7,436 bases of DNA from a bacterium (GTDB taxonomy: Bacteria; AUK180; JAQVHJ01), in assembly GCA_028696285.1 (NCBI GenBank), contig JAQVHJ010000110.1, positions 1-7,436 on the forward strand. The letters run 5' to 3'. The translations under genes and the position numbers were made by a program. Each line of letters begins with the position of its first letter. Position 1 is the stretch's first letter. Under the pieces are notes generated by a model. The model saw only the letters and a list, made by a program, of their open reading frames with translations, was not told the origin of the DNA and did no database searches. Below are positions 1 to 6,285 of this stretch, in pieces.

Positions 1-349
1 ATCCCATAAATGTATCGCCCGGTTTAAGTAATGTAAAATAAACTCCCATATTTGCCTGAGACCCGGAATGTGGTTGGACATTCGCATGTTCGCATTGGAA
101 TAATTCCTTAGCGCGCGCAATCGCCAGTTCTTCCGCAATATCAACATTTACCCAACCGCCGTAATATCTCTTCCCCGGATAACCCTCCGCATACTTATTC
201 GTCATTACATTACCCATTGCTTCGAAAATAGCCTCCGATACGAAATTCTCCGAAGCAATCAGTTCAAGAGTATATTCCTGCCGCCGCGTTTCCAGTTGAA
301 TCGCCTTATAGATCTCAGGATCAGTCTTCTTTAAATTAGAATCAAACAT
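1..349 (-). CDS. glyA: Serine hydroxymethyltransferase, N-terminal 116 codons (partial at window edge)
   Basis: This enzyme is a PLP-dependent cytosolic protein that interconverts serine + tetrahydrofolate and glycine + 5,10-methylene-THF, the main entry of one-carbon units. The visible part covers residues 1-116 of a family that is usually about 410-430 aa. Family blocks are clear: LELIASENF (about 28-36), TNKYAEGYPGKRYYGG (50-65), the segment VDIAEELAIARAKELF, and ANVQPHSGSQAN (89-100), followed by LKPGDTFMG at the edge. The PLP-binding lysine lies in the missing part. The usual Cys after YYGG is replaced here by Trp (GGWVNVD). The start is ATG at 347-349, with a strong AAGGAGG ribosome binding site at 354-360 and a consensus promoter just upstream. 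The gene diverges from the methyltransferase operon, with an inverted-repeat element between them. The identity is not in doubt. Confidence 0.97.
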   Translation of the reverse strand, partial: MFDSNLKKTDPEIYKAIQLETRRQEYTLELIASENFVSEAIFEAMGNVMTNKYAEGYPGKRYYGGWVNVDIAEELAIARAKELFQCEHANVQPHSGSQANMGVYFTLLKPGDTFMG

Positions 350-374
350 AATTCCTCCTTAAGTTTAACTTTAT

Positions 375-403
375 ATTATAACAATATAAACAAATAATGT
401 CAA
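375..403 (-). promoter_or_regulatory. Consensus sigma-70 type promoter for glyA
   Basis: Read on the minus strand, a perfect TTGACA (-35, 403-398) is followed by a 17-bp spacer and a perfect TATAAT (-10, 380-375). A TG one base upstream of the -10 adds an extended -10 element. Transcription would start near 367-369, giving a leader of roughly 18-20 nt that carries the AAGGAGG ribosome binding site. This is as close to the housekeeping consensus as a promoter gets, so strong constitutive glyA expression is likely. The left end of the inverted-repeat element begins about 9 bp upstream of the -35 box. Assignment rests on sequence match only. Confidence 0.85.
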
Positions 404-411
404 GAAAAATA

Positions 412-440
412 TAGGGGACAGCCGTTGCAAGGTTGCAAGA
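412..440 (+). repeat. Left terminal inverted repeat of element 1
   Basis: It begins TAGGGGACAGCC and continues with two tandem copies of GTTGCAAG (424-431, 432-439), each holding the palindrome TTGCAA. It pairs with 636-664 at 28 Watson-Crick positions plus one G-T. Confidence 0.85.
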
Positions 441-635
441 AGTGTTCTAAGTATCGTATCCTTGGAAAAATAGTAAAAAGAAGGATTTGGGAGATTCCGT
501 TAATGTTTTAAAGTATCAAATTCATAGAAAAATCTTTTGTTCAATAAGAATCACTAAAAATTCAACTAAAAGGAGTGTCCCATTAATTTCCGGAGATAAT
601 ATACAAACTCCCAACATTCCAACAATTAAAAAGGC

Positions 636-664
636 TCTTGCAACCTTGCAACGGTTGTCCCCTA
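636..664 (-). repeat. Right terminal inverted repeat of element 1
   Basis: This is the reverse complement of 412-440 except for one position. It contains CTTGCAAC twice in tandem (637-644, 645-652) and ends GTTGTCCCCTA. It is followed by a run of A residues that leads into the promoter of the downstream operon. Confidence 0.85.
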
Positions 665-682
665 AAAAAAATAAAAAATCAT

Positions 683-711
683 TTGAAAATTTAACTTATT
701 CGTGATAAAAT
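683..711 (+). promoter_or_regulatory. Likely sigma-70 promoter of the methyltransferase-nagZ-pta operon
   Basis: TTGAAA (683-688), a 17-bp spacer and TAAAAT (706-711) are preceded by an extended -10 TGA (703-705). A start near 718 would leave a leader of about 22 nt, which includes the GGAG ribosome binding site at 726-729 ahead of the GTG start. It lies just outside the right arm of element 1, so it would be undamaged by, or possibly shaped by, that element's arrival. AT-rich DNA produces such matches by chance, but the spacing, the TG motif and the position all agree. Confidence 0.65.
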
Positions 712-739
712 TAATTAAATTATTCGGAGTTTTTATTTT

Positions 740-1507
740 GTGAAGATTACTGACTATTCTAATATTGCAAAAAAATATGACGGGAATCGCTTGAGAAAGG
801 ATTGTTCTGTATGTTCGGAATTAACTGAGTTTGTCAGAAGATCAAGGAAAAAAGAACTGCAGATTCTTGACTTGGGTTGCGGTACGGGTAATTTTATCAA
901 AACACATAGTGAGTTAGATGATTTTGACAGGATTAAATGGTTTGGCCTGGATTCTTCTGAAGAGATGCTGGATATTGCAAAGCAGAAAAATCCTGATTGG
1001 TTTTTAAGCTTTTCCTGTGGAAATGCAGAAGATATTCCACATCCTGATAATTTTTTTGATTGTATTGTATGTAATTTTGCTTTTCACCATTTCCATGATA
1101 AATTAAAGGTATTGTCGGAGATTTCACGATGTTTAAAGGGGAACGGTTTATTGATATTGAAGGATATTGAGCCGTATTCAATGGAGGAATGGTGGGTATA
1201 TAAATTTTTCCCATCAACTTTTCCGGAAGATAAGGCAAGGTTCTGGCAGGTGAACAAGATCATGAAAAAATTGGAGGAATTTAATTTCAAGTCAGAAGCA
1301 AGATTGGAGAAGAGGATATTTTTTGATGATTTGAAAAAAATCAGGGAAGATGCTGTCAATCGAGATATTTCAGAATTGACCATTATATCGGAAAATGAAT
1401 ATAATACCGGTATTAAAACTATTGAGAAATTACAAAAAACGAATAAGGAAATTCTCACAGAGAATTCAATTTTAATAATCACATCAAAAAAAATGAAGAG
1501 AGATTAA
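740..1507 (+). CDS. Class I SAM-dependent methyltransferase (Methyltransf_11/25-like)
   Basis: The 255-aa cytosolic protein has a Rossmann-fold SAM-binding core. Motif I is ILDLGCGTGNF (42-52), followed by the acidic end of strand 2, FGLDSS (68-73), then GNAEDIPHP (94-102) and the strand-4 region FFDCIVCNFAFHHF (105-118). A GNGLLILKDI strand follows (134-143). The pattern resembles small-molecule, UbiE/BioC-like methyltransferases, but the C-terminal half (about 145-255) has no feature that identifies a substrate. The start is GTG at 740, supported by GGAG at 726-729; the next in-frame Met is residue 76, beyond the SAM motif, so no later start works. The TAA overlaps the ATG of the nagZ-like gene by one base, which implies translational coupling. 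The link to cell-wall recycling or acetate metabolism is positional only. Confidence 0.85.
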   Translation: MKITDYSNIAKKYDGNRLRKDCSVCSELTEFVRRSRKKELQILDLGCGTGNFIKTHSELDDFDRIKWFGLDSSEEMLDIAKQKNPDWFLSFSCGNAEDIPHPDNFFDCIVCNFAFHHFHDKLKVLSEISRCLKGNGLLILKDIEPYSMEEWWVYKFFPSTFPEDKARFWQVNKIMKKLEEFNFKSEARLEKRIFFDDLKKIREDAVNRDISELTIISENEYNTGIKTIEKLQKTNKEILTENSILIITSKKMKRD

Positions 1508-2490
1508 TGGAACAATTGGTGGTTCAAGCACTCCAGAGTTTTCTTTTCGGATTCAGGAACAGTGAAATTCCTGAAATGAAAAGGATCATAAAGGATCACT
1601 GTATAGGCGGGTTGATTTTCTTTTCTGAAAATATCCCCGATTTAAAAACAGTTAAAGACCTTATAAAAGAGTTCCAATCCATTTCAGAAGTACCTTTATT
1701 TATTTCTCTTGACCAGGAAGGCGGCCATGTTCGCAGGATAAAGGAAGGGATTACAGAGATGCCCGACATGTCCGAGTTAGGGAAGGAGAATAAACCCGAG
1801 AAGGTTTATAAGTTAGCCAATACTTTAGCAAGGGATCTCGTGAAGTTAGGATTCAATCTGAATTATGCGCCTGTTCTTGACGTTGATTTTTACCCCGGCT
1901 CCGATTCTGTGATAGGAACCCGGTCATTCGGTACTGAACCGAAAATGGTTGCGGAGTTAGGTTGGATGTATGCAAAGGGAATGATTGATGCCGGTGTAAT
2001 TCCTGTCGGGAAACATTTCCCGGGGCATGGCTTGACTTCAAAAGATTCACATAAGGTACTTCCGGTAATTGAATCAGATATAATCACATTAGGGCAATCC
2101 CTTCTTCCGTTTAAGATTGCGATTGAGAATGAAATACCCGCATTGATGATGGGTCATTTAAATATAAAAAATTACTGCGATGATGATATGCCTGCTACTT
2201 TATCTAAAACGGTTATAGATCAAATTAAAAAGGATTTCTCATTTAAAGGGATAATAATTTCAGATGATCTGCCCATGAAAGGAATTACAGGAAAATTTTC
2301 TATTCCGGAAGCAAGTGTTCTGGCATACCAGGCAGGTTGTGATATTTTATTGATATCGGGTTTCCTGAAAGATCAGGTCGAAGCAATAGAAAAAATAATT
2401 TCATTCGTTGAAAAGGGAAAGATTTCAAAGAAACGGATTACCGATGCGTATAATCGGATTCTAAATATAAAAACAAAATTTAAATTGTAA
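1507..2490 (+). CDS. nagZ: NagZ-type beta-N-acetylhexosaminidase (glycoside hydrolase family 3)
   Basis: NagZ enzymes remove terminal beta-1,4-linked GlcNAc from muropeptides (GlcNAc-anhydroMurNAc-peptides) during peptidoglycan recycling. The 327-aa length matches the single-domain Gram-negative form, and no signal peptide is visible, so a cytosolic location is expected. Motifs in order are FISLDQEGGHVRRI (65-78), VIGTRSFG (135-142), KHFPGHGLTSKDSH (169-182) and IISDDLPMKGI (250-260). By family knowledge, Asp180-His182 form the acid/base dyad and Asp253 is the nucleophile; all are present. Some GH3 enzymes with this dyad act as phosphorylases, so hydrolysis is likely but not certain. The ATG overlaps the preceding stop (TAATG), and only a weak purine-rich site (gaagagag) precedes it. 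The gene is the second of the operon, followed by pta after 16 nt. Confidence 0.93.
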   Translation: MEQLVVQALQSFLFGFRNSEIPEMKRIIKDHCIGGLIFFSENIPDLKTVKDLIKEFQSISEVPLFISLDQEGGHVRRIKEGITEMPDMSELGKENKPEKVYKLANTLARDLVKLGFNLNYAPVLDVDFYPGSDSVIGTRSFGTEPKMVAELGWMYAKGMIDAGVIPVGKHFPGHGLTSKDSHKVLPVIESDIITLGQSLLPFKIAIENEIPALMMGHLNIKNYCDDDMPATLSKTVIDQIKKDFSFKGIIISDDLPMKGITGKFSIPEASVLAYQAGCDILLISGFLKDQVEAIEKIISFVEKGKISKKRITDAYNRILNIKTKFKL

Positions 2491-2506
2491 AAGGAGAGGA
2501 GTAAAA

Positions 2507-3496
2507 ATGGATTTTATTCAAATGTTCCGTGAAAAAGCAAAATCTCTGCAGAAAACAATTATTCTTCCGGAAGCGCACGATGAAAGAACCTTAATAGCGG
2601 CATCAAAGATTGTTAAATTAGGTTTAGGAAAAGTAAAATTAATCGGAGATCCGGAAAGGATTAAATTGCTTGCTGATAATATCCCGGTTAATTTAAAAGG
2701 AGTTGAGATAATCGATCATTTAGATTCAAAGGAATTTGATAAGTATGTAAACCAGTATTATGAACTGCGGAAGAATAAAGGCATGTCGCTCGAAGAGGCA
2801 AAGGTTGCAATGAGAAATCCTTTATTCTATGCGCCATTAATGGTTAAGAATGGTTTAGGGGATGCTGTTGTTGCAGGGGCAGTTAATACAACTGCTGATG
2901 TATTAAGGGGAGCGATTAAAGTGCTTGGAACTGCGGAAGGGATTAAAACCGTCTCCAGCTTTTTTATAATGGTTACCCCCGCAACGGAATTCGGGAATAA
3001 CGGCGTCCTGATTTTTGCGGATTGCGCAATTATCCCTGATCCCGATGAGAACCAACTTGCAGATATTGCAATAATGACTGCAGATAATACAAAAAAACTC
3101 CTTGGCTTCGTTCCGAAGGTTGCATTACTTTCATTTTCTACAAAAGGTTCAGCAGACCATGAATCGGTTGATAAAGTAAAAAATGCATTAGCAATTGTGA
3201 ATAAAAAGAGACCGGATATTATTATTGACGGTGAGTTTCAGGTCGATGCGGCAATAGTTCCAAAAGTCGCAAAGAAAAAAGCGCCCGGCTCAAAAATAAC
3301 CGGGGATGCAAATGTCCTGATCTTCCCTGACCTCAATTCGGGGAATATTGGGTATAAACTTGTACAGAGATTAGCAAAAGCAGAAGCAATCGGCCCAATT
3401 ATTCAAGGCCTTGCAAAACCTGTAAACGACCTTTCCCGCGGATGTTCCGATGAAGATATAGTTAATGTGGCCTGCATCGCAGCAATTTTATCTTAA
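2507..3496 (+). CDS. pta: Phosphate acetyltransferase (short, single-domain type)
   Basis: The enzyme catalyses acetyl-CoA + Pi to acetyl-phosphate + CoA in the cytosol, usually paired with acetate kinase for ATP production; no ackA lies in this window. The 329-aa length equals the short Pta class, without the N-terminal regulatory domains of enteric Pta. Signature blocks are ILPEAHDERTL (19-29), LLSFSTKGSA (207-216), DGEFQVDAAIVP (241-252), FPDLNSGNIGYKL (273-285) and GPIIQGLAKPVNDLSRGCS (296-314). Ser310, Arg311 and Asp317 align with the catalytic residues described for the Methanosarcina enzyme. A strong AGGAGAGG site lies 8 nt before the ATG. It is the last gene of the operon. The inverted-repeat element 2 begins at the very next base after its TAA, so the messenger's 3' end probably runs into that element. 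Phosphotransbutyrylase is a less likely alternative. Confidence 0.95.
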   Translation: MDFIQMFREKAKSLQKTIILPEAHDERTLIAASKIVKLGLGKVKLIGDPERIKLLADNIPVNLKGVEIIDHLDSKEFDKYVNQYYELRKNKGMSLEEAKVAMRNPLFYAPLMVKNGLGDAVVAGAVNTTADVLRGAIKVLGTAEGIKTVSSFFIMVTPATEFGNNGVLIFADCAIIPDPDENQLADIAIMTADNTKKLLGFVPKVALLSFSTKGSADHESVDKVKNALAIVNKKRPDIIIDGEFQVDAAIVPKVAKKKAPGSKITGDANVLIFPDLNSGNIGYKLVQRLAKAEAIGPIIQGLAKPVNDLSRGCSDEDIVNVACIAAILS

Positions 3497-3517
3497 TTGG
3501 GGACGGTCCTTTACCTT
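3497..3517 (+). repeat. Left terminal inverted repeat of element 2
   Basis: It begins TTGGGGACGGTCCTTT and pairs with 3670-3690. It contains the small palindrome GGAC-G-GTCC (3501-3509). Confidence 0.82.
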
Positions 3518-3534
3518 TTTTGAAGATTGAAAAA

Positions 3535-3572
3535 TGACAGTTTTTTGTATGATTGACATTTTTTTATATGAA
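3535..3572 (+). repeat. Two tandem copies of a 19-bp T-rich unit inside element 2
   Basis: The copies at 3535-3553 and 3554-3572 both follow the pattern TGACA(g/t)TTTTTT(g/a)TATGA and agree at 16 of 19 positions. A much weaker third similarity (TGCTGATTTTTTGAC) follows at 3576-3590. TTGACA strings occur at 3553 and 3586 as part of this structure, but neither has a good -10 box at proper spacing. Confidence 0.6.
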
Positions 3573-3663
3573 AAATGCTGATTTTTTGACAAAAATTAAA
3601 GAGACTACTTAAAAAACAATAAAAGATGGGGTCTTTTTAGAAAAATTTTAATTTTTTGTATTT

Positions 3664-4263
3664 TTATTCAAGGGAAAGGACTGTCCCCAAATTCGACTTC
3701 AGTAAAAATTTATCATGAGAAAAGATGAGTTTTGGAGTGCTTGTATTCTTCAGTATTTCAAGGATTTTTTTCTGATTAATCGGGTCAAGGTCTGAAGTCG
3801 GTTCATCAAGAAGAAATAGTTTTTTATTTGAATCAAAGATTCCGCATAGAGAGAGAATCCTTTTCTCAGCCTGGGATAGTTTGAATGGATTCATTTGAAT
3901 GAATTTCTTGAAGTTAAATGTTTCAATAAATGGATTGATAAGCTGATCGTCTTTCAAAACTGAGTTGAGTTCATCAATAACAGTTATTTCGGTGAATGAA
4001 GTTTCCGGTTCCTGAAAAGAAAAGCAAGTATTTATCCCTATCTCATTGTGATTAATTTCTGAATAGTCCTTTCCAAAGATAATAAACTTATCAAAGGACG
4101 CGGGAATCATTTTCAATATTGCTTTAAATAAGGTAGTTTTACCGGAACCTGTTTTTCCGGAGATTAACAGGTTCCGGTCTCTGGTCAAAGAGATAGAAAT
4201 AGATTTAATAATCTGTTTATTTCCAAGTGTGACATTTAGATTTTCTATTTCCAGTAAATTCAT
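3664..4263 (-). CDS. EcfA/CbiO-like ABC transporter ATPase, short and with a re-written C-terminus
   Basis: This cytosolic nucleotide-binding subunit would power an energy-coupling-factor importer. In its 199 residues are Walker A GKTGSGKT (36-43), a Q-loop FQEPETSFTEITVIDEL (83-99, the form typical of EcfA/CbiO), a signature-like LSQAEKR (129-135), Walker B LFLLDEP (149-155), D-loop SDLD (157-160) and H-loop His183. The signature departs from LSGGQ at both glycines, which may weaken ATP sandwiching. The protein is shorter than usual EcfA proteins (about 220-280 aa) and lacks the C-terminal region. Its last eight residues come from the terminal repeat of element 2. ATG 4263 lies 3 nt after the receptor's stop without a clear ribosome binding site, suggesting coupling. 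An ecfT-like gene is two genes upstream. The partner ATPase and S component are not visible. Confidence 0.85.
   Translation of the reverse strand: MNLLEIENLNVTLGNKQIIKSISISLTRDRNLLISGKTGSGKTTLFKAILKMIPASFDKFIIFGKDYSEINHNEIGINTCFSFQEPETSFTEITVIDELNSVLKDDQLINPFIETFNFKKFIQMNPFKLSQAEKRILSLCGIFDSNKKLFLLDEPTSDLDPINQKKILEILKNTSTPKLIFSHDKFLLKSNLGTVLSLE
3670..3690 (-). repeat. Right terminal inverted repeat of element 2, coding for the ATPase C-terminus
   Basis: On the minus strand it begins TTGGGGACAGTCCTTTCCC. It contains GGAC-T-GTCC (3678-3686). Its first base is exactly the first base of codon 192 of the ATPase gene, so the repeat is read in frame as LGTVLSL. Confidence 0.8.
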
Positions 4264-4266
4264 GAT

Positions 4267-6285
4267 TTAGAATTCGTACTTAAATCCTACCTGCCAGTTT
4301 AATCCAGGGGCAGGGAAATATGATTCTTCATAATAATCAACATCGAGTAAATTTCTTGCAATTACGAATGCAGTATAATGCTCAAAGAATGTTTTCTGAA
4401 GTTTGAGGTCAATTACCGTAAATGCCGGGATTTCTTCTTTTACCCATAAATCCGGGTCACCCCATTCTGCGATATTGAAATATTCATAAGCAAGCTGGTG
4501 CGAGCGAATATTCAAGTTTAAATCAACAAAATATGAGAAATTTAATCCGACAAAGATTGTAGTTTTAGGAGTATATGGCAATTCTTCCATATACCCTCCG
4601 GGATTTTCTTCACCTGTTTCTGACATTGGATTGTTCATTGAATATCCCAAGTTAAATGAGAAGAATTCAAAAGGTTTCCCCGAAACAGAGATTTCAGAAC
4701 CAGTGATAACTGCAGATTGAAGATTGAAGTACGGTTCACCTTTATCATCTCTTTCTATTAAGTCCTTGATATCGTAGTGATAAACAGATAACTTCGCTGA
4801 ATATTTATCAAATTTTGCTTGAACAAATACCTCTTTATTAACAGATGATTCAGGCCTGAGCTCTGTGATATCAAGTCCAAGGTCGAGGTTATTTGCCATT
4901 TGATTCATTGAAGGGTAGTGTGTTTTCTTCTGAATTGAAGTTCCGATAGTAACCGGTTCTAAAATATTCCAGCTGACCAAAAGATTTGGATTATATGAAT
5001 CAATAGGTTTCCCGTCAGCTTCTTCAATATCAGTATCGCCTTCCATCCAAACTTTATACCCGCGTGAGCGGAGTGTGTCATAGTTCATTCCGAGTTGGAT
5101 ATAAAGGTTTGAATCAAAGAAATATGCCCTGTTCTCTGCATATACAGTGTAAATTTCCTGAGATATCTCGTCATACTCAATCTCATCATAGAAAAATGAA
5201 TCGGCAATTTTCTTATGGAAATCTTTCCTGTATGCAAAGCCCATTGTAAACTCGGAATTATTTTCATTGAACAAAACAAGCCCGAATTTATGACCGAATG
5301 TATAATCGTCAAATGTATCTGATTCTGCAAGTTCCTCAAAATCCTTATCAACATACATGTCAAGGGTATTGTCAGTTTTTATATGATAAATCTTCTCCTT
5401 AATTTGAAAATTCTCGAAGACAAAATTGAAATCGAGAGCATTAATATTTTTTAAATACTCAGAAAAGTCCCAGTACCTCGGTTCATTGAAATATCGCCAT
5501 GGATCTCTTTCAGCTTCTTCATCCCATGGTAACCCTTTTGTTCCTGAGAAATAATAATTAGAAAAAGCAATGGTTGAATTTTCAATCGGGTGATATGCAA
5601 AGCGGAGGGTAGTTCCCAGTTTGTCAAAATTACTGTTCTCCCTTACATCTCCGTCTTCATTAATATTTTCTTCATAATCTTTTGACAATGAATATCCGTC
5701 GGATTTCCCGTAATTGAGTCCAAAAAGGATATCCAGTTTTCCGAAAGATTTACTTGTAAGGATATCTGAATAGATGGTGTTATTATTTCCGAATGATGCG
5801 GAAATCGAAAGGACAGGGGTGTCACTTGATTCCTTCGTAATCATGTTAATAACACCGCCAAGGGTATTTGCACCGTATTCAGCAGAAGCATATCCCTTAG
5901 ATACGCTTAACTGTGAAACTGCGGAGAGGTTAACCATCGAGAGATCCGTTTCATAGTAATACGGTTCATACAGCGGAATTCCATCCAGCATCAGGGATAT
6001 TTTACTTTGAGAAATACCTCTCAGAGTAAGTTCATATGAATTTTTTTGACCGACAGAAACATCAACCCCGGGAACTGTTTCAATTGCCTGGTCAATAGTT
6101 ACAGGGTTCATTGCCTTGAATTCTTTCTCTTCGATTATTTCTCTGTTATCGAATTCAGGTGTTCCTACTACATAGATTTCTCCTATGTTGAGATACTCTT
6201 CTTCATTCATCCCTTCACTAAATGCTGAAAGGATAAAAATCAAGAAAAGAAAAACAACTACCGGAGTTTTGAAAGAAAACTTCAT
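4267..6285 (-). CDS. TonB-dependent outer-membrane receptor
   Basis: Such receptors take up scarce ligands (metal chelates, vitamins, siderophores) across the outer membrane using TonB-ExbBD energy. The 672-aa protein starts with a signal peptide (basic MKFSFK, hydrophobic 8-20, likely cleavage near AFS-EG at 23-24). A TonB-box-like GEIYVVGT (35-42) comes next. The plug domain (about 45-152) contains IDQAIETVPGVDV, LTLRGISQSKISLMLDGIPL and YGANTLGGVINMIT. The rest is a beta-barrel with late motifs NLQSAVITGSEI, ARNLLDVDYYEE and APGLNWQVGFKYEF; the final Phe suits barrel assembly by BAM. No cysteines or clear haem-type FRAP box are visible, so the ligand is unknown. ATG 6285 directly follows the TAA of the MobB-like gene, and a strong AAGGAGGAG site at 6292-6300 fixes the start. 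It is co-transcribed with ECF components, suggesting a shared substrate. Confidence 0.93.
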   Translation of the reverse strand: MKFSFKTPVVVFLFLIFILSAFSEGMNEEEYLNIGEIYVVGTPEFDNREIIEEKEFKAMNPVTIDQAIETVPGVDVSVGQKNSYELTLRGISQSKISLMLDGIPLYEPYYYETDLSMVNLSAVSQLSVSKGYASAEYGANTLGGVINMITKESSDTPVLSISASFGNNNTIYSDILTSKSFGKLDILFGLNYGKSDGYSLSKDYEENINEDGDVRENSNFDKLGTTLRFAYHPIENSTIAFSNYYFSGTKGLPWDEEAERDPWRYFNEPRYWDFSEYLKNINALDFNFVFENFQIKEKIYHIKTDNTLDMYVDKDFEELAESDTFDDYTFGHKFGLVLFNENNSEFTMGFAYRKDFHKKIADSFFYDEIEYDEISQEIYTVYAENRAYFFDSNLYIQLGMNYDTLRSRGYKVWMEGDTDIEEADGKPIDSYNPNLLVSWNILEPVTIGTSIQKKTHYPSMNQMANNLDLGLDITELRPESSVNKEVFVQAKFDKYSAKLSVYHYDIKDLIERDDKGEPYFNLQSAVITGSEISVSGKPFEFFSFNLGYSMNNPMSETGEENPGGYMEELPYTPKTTIFVGLNFSYFVDLNLNIRSHQLAYEYFNIAEWGDPDLWVKEEIPAFTVIDLKLQKTFFEHYTAFVIARNLLDVDYYEESYFPAPGLNWQVGFKYEF

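Larger units (their letters stand above)
412..664. mobile_element. MITE/REP-like non-coding element 1 with 29-bp terminal inverted repeats
   Basis: A segment of about 253 bp is bounded by inverted arms 412-440 and 636-664. The arms pair over 29 bp with one exception (g421 against t655, a G-U pair if transcribed rightward). The termini read TAGGGGACA...TGTCCCCTA, so a TA target duplication is possible. Each arm contains a perfect tandem 8-mer (GTTGCAAG twice at 424-439; its complement at 637-652). The interior is AT-rich. One 72-codon reading frame from TTG 487 runs through it and out past the right arm, but it has no recognisable domain and looks accidental. I see no transposase. The element separates the glyA promoter from the promoter of the divergent operon. 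It is most likely a non-autonomous, transposase-mobilised repeat, although a long structured RNA or bidirectional terminator is an alternative. Confidence 0.65.
3497..3690. mobile_element. MITE/REP-like element 2 with GGGGAC-ended inverted repeats
   Basis: This AT-rich segment of 194 bp has inverted arms 3497-3517 and 3670-3690. They pair over 21 bp with one A/G mismatch (3513/3674) and one G-T (3505/3682). The ends are TTGGGGAC...GTCCCCAA, sharing GGGGAC with element 1, although the rest of the arms and the interiors differ. The interior holds a degenerate 19-bp tandem repeat and no coding potential. The left arm starts immediately after the pta stop codon. The right arm encodes codons 192-199 and the stop is just beyond it (3664-3666) in the convergent ATPase gene. 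A mobile repeat inserted between convergent genes is the favoured reading; a long bidirectional terminator-like structure is possible. No obvious target duplication is seen. Confidence 0.62.

Noticed and set aside
487..705. 72-codon reading frame from TTG inside and beyond element 1
   Set aside because: It lacks a ribosome binding site of quality, runs through the inverted-repeat arm, has no recognisable domain, and overlaps the promoter of the next operon.
933..1482. Antisense reading frames opposite the methyltransferase
   Set aside because: They are shadows of a clearly conserved gene on the other strand, and none has a domain or good start.
3497..3530. Rho-independent terminator for pta
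   Set aside because: GGAC-G-GTCC has a one-base loop and cannot form a hairpin alone. Only the long-range pairing with 3670-3690 gives a stem, and no typical GC stem plus U-tract is seen.
3553..3614. TTGACA boxes in element 2 as possible promoters
   Set aside because: They arise from the T-rich tandem unit, and no acceptable -10 lies 16-18 bp downstream.
4980..5000. NPNL string in the receptor as a haem-receptor box
   Set aside because: The typical FRAP partner motif is not visible and the position in the barrel is not convincing, so no haem specificity is assigned.
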